This document shows positions 37,187 to 42,182 of a stretch of 42,182 bases of DNA, in pieces; the stretch's first letter is position 1; every line of letters begins with the position of its first letter. The notes under the pieces are model-generated. The model was not told the origin of the DNA and ran no database searches. It worked only from the letters and a program-made list of their open reading frames with translations. The translations under genes and the position numbers were made by a program. Source of the DNA: a virus; the IMG/VR virus record IMGVR_UViG_3300046557_000504, positions 1 to 42,182 of that record; one strand, given 5' to 3'.

Positions 37187-39207
37187 GCGACATGTACGAG
37201 GTCCTCAACTGGGATTCGCCCGAGCTGGCGAAGACGGTGGGCCGGGGCCTGAGCACGTTCGGCGTGCCGGCGCCGGTCACGCTCGAGGAGTGGGCGCGCA
37301 AGCACTTCTACCTCTCGAAGGAATCCTCGTACGTGGAGCAGAGCTGGGTGCCGTGGGGCTTCCAGCGCGCAATCCTGGCCTGCATCAGCAATGACGATAT
37401 CCGCGCGATCGACTTCAAGAAATCGGCCCGCGTCGGGTACACCAAGATGCTGCTGGCGGCGATCGGGTACTTCGCGGAGCACAAGCGGCGCAACCAGGTG
37501 CTGTGGCAGCCGACCGATGGCGACAGCGACGAGTTCGTGAAGAACGAGCTCGACACGATGCTGCGCGACGTGAAGGTGATGGCCAAGGCCATGCCGTCGC
37601 ACGTGTCGCGCCACAAGGACAACACGCTGGCGCAAAAGAAGTTCCTCGGTTGCCTGCTGCATACCCGTGGCGGCACGGCGGCGCGCGCCTACAGGAGGAT
37701 CTCGGTGGACGTGGCCTTCCTGGACGAGCTGGACGCGTTCGACCGCGACATCGAGAAGGAAGGCTCGCCGGACGCACTGGCCGCCAAGCGGGTCGAGGGC
37801 GCCACGTTCCCGAAGATCGTGACCGGCTCGACGCCCAAGCTAGCCGGGTTTTCCCTGATCGACGACCGCTACAACCAGGCGGACGAGCGCTTCAAGTACG
37901 CGATTCCGTGCCCGGAGTGTGGCGGGTTCCACGTGCTGGCGTGGGGCAAGAAGGACGAAGAGACCGGCCTCAAGTGGACCGATGGCGACCCGGCGACGGT
38001 GCGGCACCTGTGCCCGCACTGCGCCTGCCTGATCGACCAGGGCCAGTTCCTCGCGGTCGCCGACCGTGGGCGCTGGCAGAACGCGGATGCGACCATCACG
38101 ATCGACGCGGAAGGCGTGTTCCGCAACGCCGCGGGCGACATTATCGCGCCGCTCGAGCACCTCGCGTTCCACGTGTGGACCGCGTATAGCCCGCTGGTCT
38201 CGTGGAGCACGCTGGTGCAGGAATTCCTCGACGCCTATGCCAATGCGCAGGGCGGCGACATCAGGCTGCTGAAGACCTTCACCAACACGACGCTGGGCGA
38301 GACCTGGGCGCTGGAGCAGGAAAAGAGCGATGCCGAGCAGCTCAAGGCGCGCGCCGAGCCGTACAAGTTCGGCACCGTGCCGAAAGGCTGCGTGCTGCTG
38401 CTGGCCGGGTGCGACACGCAGGACAACCGGATCGAGGTCACGGTACGCGGCTATGGGCGCGGGTGCGAGACCTGGGCCATCGACCACCGCATCTTCTACG
38501 GCAACCCGAACGAGGACCAGGTCTGGCAGGACGTGGCCGAATACCTGTTCGAACACGAGTTCCTGCACGCCGGCGGCGCCAGGCTCCCGATCTACGCCTC
38601 GGCGATCGACACTGGCGGCCACTACACCCAGGCGGTCTACAGCTTCGTGCACATGCATGCCGGCATGGGGCGCCGGATCTTCGCGGTGCGCGGCCGCCCG
38701 GGCCGTGAGAAGCACATCAAGGACGGCGTGGCGAAGGTCGACATCGACTGGCGCGGCAAGAAGCGCAAGCGCGGCGTGATCCTGTGGCACGTGGGCACCA
38801 ACCTGGCGAAGGACCTGATCTACGGCCGCCTGCAGATCGAGCGCCCGGGCCCGGGCTACATGCACTTTTCCAACGATGGAACCGAGGAGTACTTCCGGCA
38901 GATGGCCGGCGAGGCCCGGGTCGAGCGGGCGACCGCCGGCGGCAGGGAATCGCGCTGGACCGCGCTGCGCAAGCGGGTCGAGGCCTGGGACTGCACCGTC
39001 TACGCGGTATGGCTCGAGACGCACCTCGATCTGAGCCGCAAGCCGGCGCGCTACTGGGAGCAGCTCGAAGAGCAGGTGCAGCCGGCCATCGGCGACCTGT
39101 TCGCCTCCGCGCTGCCAGCGGACGATCTGCCGCGGCCACTGCCGGCGCCCCCGCGTGTCGTGGGCGGCAAGATTTCGCTGGCGGGAACGCGGAGGGGGAC
39201 GGCGTGA
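37183..39207 (+). CDS. terL: terminase large subunit (lambda gpA family)
   Basis: The product has 674 residues. The ATPase motor has a Walker A-like KKSARVGYTKM at residues 79-89 and Walker B VAFLDELD at 177-184. A zinc-ribbon-like insert at residues 243-280 (CPECG ... CPHCAC) is typical of the gpA family. The nuclease domain lies in the C-terminal half (IYASAIDTGGHYTQAVYSFV and after). gpA-type terminases usually cut at cos sites, so a cos mechanism is suggested. It starts inside the terS stop and its own stop overlaps the next GTG. Confidence 0.92.
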   Translation: MSDMYEVLNWDSPELAKTVGRGLSTFGVPAPVTLEEWARKHFYLSKESSYVEQSWVPWGFQRAILACISNDDIRAIDFKKSARVGYTKMLLAAIGYFAEHKRRNQVLWQPTDGDSDEFVKNELDTMLRDVKVMAKAMPSHVSRHKDNTLAQKKFLGCLLHTRGGTAARAYRRISVDVAFLDELDAFDRDIEKEGSPDALAAKRVEGATFPKIVTGSTPKLAGFSLIDDRYNQADERFKYAIPCPECGGFHVLAWGKKDEETGLKWTDGDPATVRHLCPHCACLIDQGQFLAVADRGRWQNADATITIDAEGVFRNAAGDIIAPLEHLAFHVWTAYSPLVSWSTLVQEFLDAYANAQGGDIRLLKTFTNTTLGETWALEQEKSDAEQLKARAEPYKFGTVPKGCVLLLAGCDTQDNRIEVTVRGYGRGCETWAIDHRIFYGNPNEDQVWQDVAEYLFEHEFLHAGGARLPIYASAIDTGGHYTQAVYSFVHMHAGMGRRIFAVRGRPGREKHIKDGVAKVDIDWRGKKRKRGVILWHVGTNLAKDLIYGRLQIERPGPGYMHFSNDGTEEYFRQMAGEARVERATAGGRESRWTALRKRVEAWDCTVYAVWLETHLDLSRKPARYWEQLEEQVQPAIGDLFASALPADDLPRPLPAPPRVVGGKISLAGTRRGTA

Positions 39208-39488
39208 ACACCGATCCCGATCCGGACATCGTGGCCGTGATCCTTGCGGCCTGCCGCGCCTGCGGCTTCGATGACGGCACCGCGCGCGAGATCGAAGGCC
39301 GGATCCGCGCCGAGTACGGCGGCCTGCGCGTGCGCATCCCGAAGCGCAAGAAGCACCCCACGCCGCACGAGCGCGAGCAGGTGCACGCCGACGGCGTGAC
39401 CAGCATGAGCAACGACGAGATCATCCAGAAGCATGGCATCAGCCGCGCCACGCTGTACCGCCTGATGAAGCGCACCGCGACCGAATAG
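39204..39488 (+). CDS. Mor/C-type transcription activator
   Basis: The product has 94 residues with a GTG start overlapping the terminase stop (GTGA). The N-terminal dimer part is DIVAVILAACRACGFDDGTA and GRIRAEYGGLRVRIPKRKK. The C-terminal helix-turn-helix is MSNDEIIQKHGISRATLYRL. This is the layout of the Mor/C family of Mu late/middle activators, which bind dyads upstream of promoters lacking a -35. A dyad with a -10 at constant spacing begins 3 bases after its stop and recurs twice more, at 41407 and 13332. It is the likely late-gene activator. Confidence 0.78.
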   Translation: MNTDPDPDIVAVILAACRACGFDDGTAREIEGRIRAEYGGLRVRIPKRKKHPTPHEREQVHADGVTSMSNDEIIQKHGISRATLYRLMKRTATE

Positions 39489-39491
39489 CGT

Positions 39492-39535
39492 CGTCTCAAT
39501 TTGCCCTGTTTTGAGACGGGCGAACTCCCTACACT
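39492..39535 (+). promoter_or_regulatory. late promoter candidate 2 (inverted repeat plus -10) for the portal block
   Basis: CGTCTCAA (39492-39499) and TTGAGACG (39511-39518) around the loop TTTGCCCTGTT. -10-like TACACT at 39530-39535, 25 bases from the dyad centre. No -35. It lies between the Mor-like gene and the gpW-like gene. Confidence 0.55.
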
Positions 39536-39558
39536 GCGACTGAGTATGGGAGACCACG

Positions 39559-39786
39559 ATGGCCGGAATCACGCTAGAACAAGCACAGACGCAGCTCAAT
39601 GCCTACATCGCGGCCGAAACCGCGGTGCTGACGAGCCAGGTGTATGAAATCGCCGGGCGCAAGCTGACCCGCGCCAACCTGATGGAGATCCAGCGCGGGA
39701 TCGACCTGTGGAACACCCGCGTCGCCACGCTGACCCAGCGCGCCGCTGGCCGCGGGCGCGCACGCACCATCGTGGCGGGGGGCTGA
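39559..39786 (+). CDS. head-tail connector protein (gpW/DUF6148-like)
   Basis: The product has 75 residues: MAGITLEQAQTQLNAYIAAE, SQVYEIAGRKLTRANLMEIQ, then a basic tail (AAGRGRARTIVAGG). Two helices around a short beta hairpin, as in gpW/DUF6148 proteins that sit between terminase and portal genes. Expected at the portal ring, where it helps retain DNA and join the tail. TGGGAG precedes the ATG; it lies 24 bases after the promoter candidate. Confidence 0.75.
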   Translation: MAGITLEQAQTQLNAYIAAETAVLTSQVYEIAGRKLTRANLMEIQRGIDLWNTRVATLTQRAAGRGRARTIVAGG

Positions 39787-39787
39787 G

Positions 39788-41395
39788 ATGGCCGCCCCTA
39801 CCGGACCGTTCAACCAGCAGAACCTGCTCGACAAGGCAATCGCCTACGTCGCCCCGAAACTCGCACAGCAGCGCATGGTCGCGCGCGCCGCGCTCGCGCT
39901 CGGTGGCGGTTATACCGGCGCCCGGGTCGACCTGGCCACCCTGAACCGCTGGTCCCCGACCGCCGGCTCGGCCAACGCCGACACGATCCGCGACCTGCCG
40001 ACCCTGCGCTCGCGTTCGCGCGACCAGATGCGCAACGCGCCGGTCGCCCTGGGCGCCCTCAACACCATGGTCAGCAACGTGGTCGGCACCGGCTTGTCGT
40101 ACACGCCAGCGATCGACAAGGGCTTCCTCGGGCTGGCCGATGACGACGCCGACGCCTGGGCCGCGGACACCAAGCGCCGCTTCGACCTGTGGGCCGTCTC
40201 GCCTGACTGCGACGTGGGCCGCCGGCTCAACTTCTACGGCCAGCAGGAGCTGGGCTTTCGGTCGATGCTCGAAAGCGGCGACAGTTTCTGCGTCACCCCG
40301 CGCGTGGCGCGCTCCGGCCAGGCGCCGCGCCTGGCGCTGCAGCTGATCGAGGCCGACCGGGTGTGCAACCCGAACAAGGCGGCCGATACCGACAAGCTGA
40401 TCGCCGGGATCGAAATCGACCCGGATACCGGCGAAGCGATCGCCTGCCATTTCGCGAAGAAGCACCCGGGCGACCCGCACGGAAGCGCCGGCAACACCTG
40501 GACCCGGGAGCCGATGCGCGGCGCGGCCACGGGGCGGCGCAATGTGCTGCACCTGTTCAAGCCGACGCGTCCGGACCAGGTGCGCGGGGTGCCGATGATC
40601 GCGCCGATCCTCGAGCCGCTCAAGCAGCTGAGCCGCTGGACCGACGCGGAGCTCAATGCCGCCGTCGTCAGCAGCCTGTTCAGCGTGTTCGTCAAGATGG
40701 ACCCGGAGGCATTCCAGGACATGTTCGACGATGACGCGCGCGGCGCGATCATCGACAAGGCCAGCAACTGGAGTGGCGAGATGGAGTCGGGCAAGGCGAT
40801 CAACCTCTTGCCCGGCGAAGACATCGTGACGACCACGCCGGGGCGCCCGAACCCGGAGTTCGACCCGTTCTGGGCGGCGATGGTGCGCCAGATCGGCATG
40901 GCGCTCGAGCTGCCGTACGAAGTGCTGGTCATGCACTTCCAGAGCAGCTACAGCGCCTCGCGGGCCGCGCTGCTGATGGCATGGAAGGCGTTCCGCAGCC
41001 GCCGCGATTTCCTCGTCACCTACTTTTGCCAGCCGGTGTTCGAGCTCTGGCTGGCCGACGAAGTGGCCGAGGGCCGGATCAGCGCGCCCGGCTTCTTCGC
41101 CAGCGACCTGGTACGCGCTGCCTGGTGCGGCTCGATGTGGACCGGCGACGGGCCGGGCAGCATCGACCCGGACAAGGAAGTCACAGCGGCGCAGAAACGG
41201 ATCGACCTGGGCATCAGCACCAAGGAGGCCGAAAGCGTGCTGTACGACGGCATCCCGTGGCAGGTCAAACACGAACAGCGGGTCAAGGAGATCAACGCGG
41301 AAAAGCGCGCCGGCATCTACTTCCCGCCGGCCGGCACGCCCGCGGTGGCGGCCGCGCCGGCGGACGTGGCCGATGCCGTGCCGGCGCCTGATTGA
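39788..41395 (+). CDS. portal protein (lambda gpB family)
   Basis: The product has 535 residues. YTGARVDLATLNRWSPTAGS and RSRSRDQMRNAPVALGALNT near the N-terminus are typical of lambda-family portals. The stem/clip region includes LLPGEDIVTTTPGRPNPEFD, and LELPYEVLVMHFQSSYSASR is a strongly conserved block. It forms the dodecameric vertex through which DNA enters and leaves; the C-terminus (PAAPADVADAVPAPD) is low-complexity. One base separates it from the preceding stop. Confidence 0.92.
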   Translation: MAAPTGPFNQQNLLDKAIAYVAPKLAQQRMVARAALALGGGYTGARVDLATLNRWSPTAGSANADTIRDLPTLRSRSRDQMRNAPVALGALNTMVSNVVGTGLSYTPAIDKGFLGLADDDADAWAADTKRRFDLWAVSPDCDVGRRLNFYGQQELGFRSMLESGDSFCVTPRVARSGQAPRLALQLIEADRVCNPNKAADTDKLIAGIEIDPDTGEAIACHFAKKHPGDPHGSAGNTWTREPMRGAATGRRNVLHLFKPTRPDQVRGVPMIAPILEPLKQLSRWTDAELNAAVVSSLFSVFVKMDPEAFQDMFDDDARGAIIDKASNWSGEMESGKAINLLPGEDIVTTTPGRPNPEFDPFWAAMVRQIGMALELPYEVLVMHFQSSYSASRAALLMAWKAFRSRRDFLVTYFCQPVFELWLADEVAEGRISAPGFFASDLVRAAWCGSMWTGDGPGSIDPDKEVTAAQKRIDLGISTKEAESVLYDGIPWQVKHEQRVKEINAEKRAGIYFPPAGTPAVAAAPADVADAVPAPD

Positions 41396-41406
41396 CATGC
41401 GCAAGT

Positions 41407-41450
41407 CGTCTCAATTTGCCCTGTTTTTGAGACGCCCTGACCGATAGAGT
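41407..41450 (+). promoter_or_regulatory. late promoter candidate 3 (inverted repeat plus -10) for the protease/capsid block
   Basis: CGTCTCAA (41407-41414) and TTGAGACG (41427-41434) around the loop TTTGCCCTGTTT. -10-like TAGAGT at 41445-41450, 24.5 bases from the dyad centre. Upstream GCAAGT is shared with the copy at 13332. No -35. The protease ATG is at 41481. Confidence 0.55.
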
Positions 41451-41480
41451 TGCCCCCATCAACAAGCATACGCGGCGCCG

Positions 41481-42182
41481 ATGAAACTCATTGACATCCT
41501 GACTTCGCCCTGGGCGATCGAACCGAGCAAGCTCCTCGAGCTGCAGGCGATCTACCTGGCGCACGTGCGCGGCGAGGCGGTCGATATCGAGGCGGTCGAA
41601 AAGCGCCTCGGCCGCCCGCTCGCCAACGACCAGCGCAGCTACGACGTCATCGACGGCGTGGCCGTGCTGCCGATCGAGGGCGTGGTCGCGAAGAAGATGA
41701 ACATGTTCAGCCAGATTTCTGGCGGGACCAGCAGCCAGCTGGCACAACGCAGCCTGGCCCAGGCGGTCAACGACCCGGCGGTGCACAGCATCGTGCTGGC
41801 GATCGACAGCCCTGGCGGCACCGTCGATGGCTCGCAGGCTTTCTCGGATGCGATCTTCGCCGCGCGCAGCGCCAAGCCGGTCGTCACGCACGCCGGCGGC
41901 ACCATCGGCAGCGCCGCGTACTGGTTCGGCAGCGGCGCCGGCAAGGTCTATCTGGCCGACACGACCACCAGTGCCGGATCGATCGGGGTGGTCACCACGC
42001 ACGTCGACGTCAGCGGCGCGGAAGCGGCGCGCGGCGTCAAGACCACCGAACTGAGCGCCGGCAAATACAAGCGCATCGCCAGCCAGTACGCGGCGCTCTC
42101 GGAAGAGGGGCGCCAGTCGATTCAGGACCAGCTCGATTACATGTACTCGCTGTTCGTCGGCGCCGTCGCCAAGAACCGCGGC
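41481..42182 (+). CDS. S49 head maturation protease, N-terminal part (partial)
   Basis: The first 234 codons run off the window end. MKLIDILTSPWAIEPSKLLE, then the protease core: VAVLPIEGVVAKKMNMFSQI, LAIDSPGGTVDGSQAF (oxyanion region), S144 in GTIGSAAYW as nucleophile, and SAGKYKRIAS with the general-base Lys (K195 or K197). This is the ClpP-like Ser-Lys dyad of phage SppA-type S49 enzymes. It ends at VAKNRG, and family members continue with a few residues and then VLANMADG, which is encoded at base 2. Cleaves scaffold during capsid maturation. Confidence 0.92.
   Translation, partial: MKLIDILTSPWAIEPSKLLELQAIYLAHVRGEAVDIEAVEKRLGRPLANDQRSYDVIDGVAVLPIEGVVAKKMNMFSQISGGTSSQLAQRSLAQAVNDPAVHSIVLAIDSPGGTVDGSQAFSDAIFAARSAKPVVTHAGGTIGSAAYWFGSGAGKVYLADTTTSAGSIGVVTTHVDVSGAEAARGVKTTELSAGKYKRIASQYAALSEEGRQSIQDQLDYMYSLFVGAVAKNRG

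Noticed and set aside
1-42182. Insertion sequences or transposases
   Set aside because: No transposase-like protein or terminal inverted repeats of IS type were seen. The three dyads at 13332, 39492 and 41407 are too short and too well placed before genes to be IS remnants.

Overview
The window reads as an almost complete genome of a temperate, lambda-like tailed phage (siphovirus type) from a high-GC beta-proteobacterial host. The host is most likely a Burkholderiales of the Oxalobacteraceae/Massilia kind. That placement rests on codon and GC style, on the Burkholderiales-like T6SS cassette and on the PRTRC genes; it is an inference. No host gene, rRNA or tRNA was seen. The two ends are the two halves of one S49 head-protease gene, with about 14 bases missing at the join. 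The molecule is therefore circular or circularly permuted and was opened inside that gene.

Layout, read as a circle. Rightward from the immunity region: a Cro-like YdaS regulator, a CII-like regulator, small genes, a TOPRIM/FtsK-gamma/VapE primase-helicase (31852-34599), an iteron- and palindrome-rich intergenic region that looks like an origin (34614-34828), a Z-like tail protein, a winged-helix protein, small and large terminase, a Mor-like activator, a DUF6148/gpW-like protein, the portal, and the S49 protease with a nested scaffold. The series continues at base 1 with decoration protein, major capsid protein, head-tail joining proteins, tail tube, tail assembly chaperones with a classic -1 frameshift, tape measure, tail tip and fibre genes, a permuted papain-like hydrolase, then holin, GH19-type endolysin, Rz and embedded Rz1, and an orphan adenine methylase.

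Leftward from the same immunity region, a single-strand gene train (29019 down to 19805) carries small genes and a PRTRC cassette in the order E, C, small ORF, F, B, A, ThiF. An SF3-type/DUF5906 P-loop ATPase, an HD hydrolase, a zinc-binding protein, an ASCH-like gene broken by an in-frame amber codon, a membrane protein and an excisionase-like protein follow. The PRTRC set holds an E1-like (ThiF), an E2-like (B), a ubiquitin-like (C) and a JAMM deubiquitinase-like (A) protein, so this phage carries a bacterial ubiquitin-like module. It appears to be driven by a leftward early promoter under the phage repressor.

Between the methylase and the integrase lies a second striking accessory block on the minus strand: an Hcp tube protein, a Rap1a/Tai-type immunity protein and a Tae4 peptidoglycan amidase. 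This is a complete T6SS tube-immunity-effector cassette with no other T6SS gene nearby.

Regulation is unusually legible. One 18-bp operator motif occurs at both the leftward (29055-29107) and rightward (30529-30597) early promoters, in a lambda OL/OR-like geometry. A different hairpin-like inverted repeat with a compensatory base change occurs three times (13332, 39492, 41407). Each copy lies at the same distance from a -10-like hexamer and in front of a late gene block, and a Mor/C-type activator gene lies directly beside one of them.
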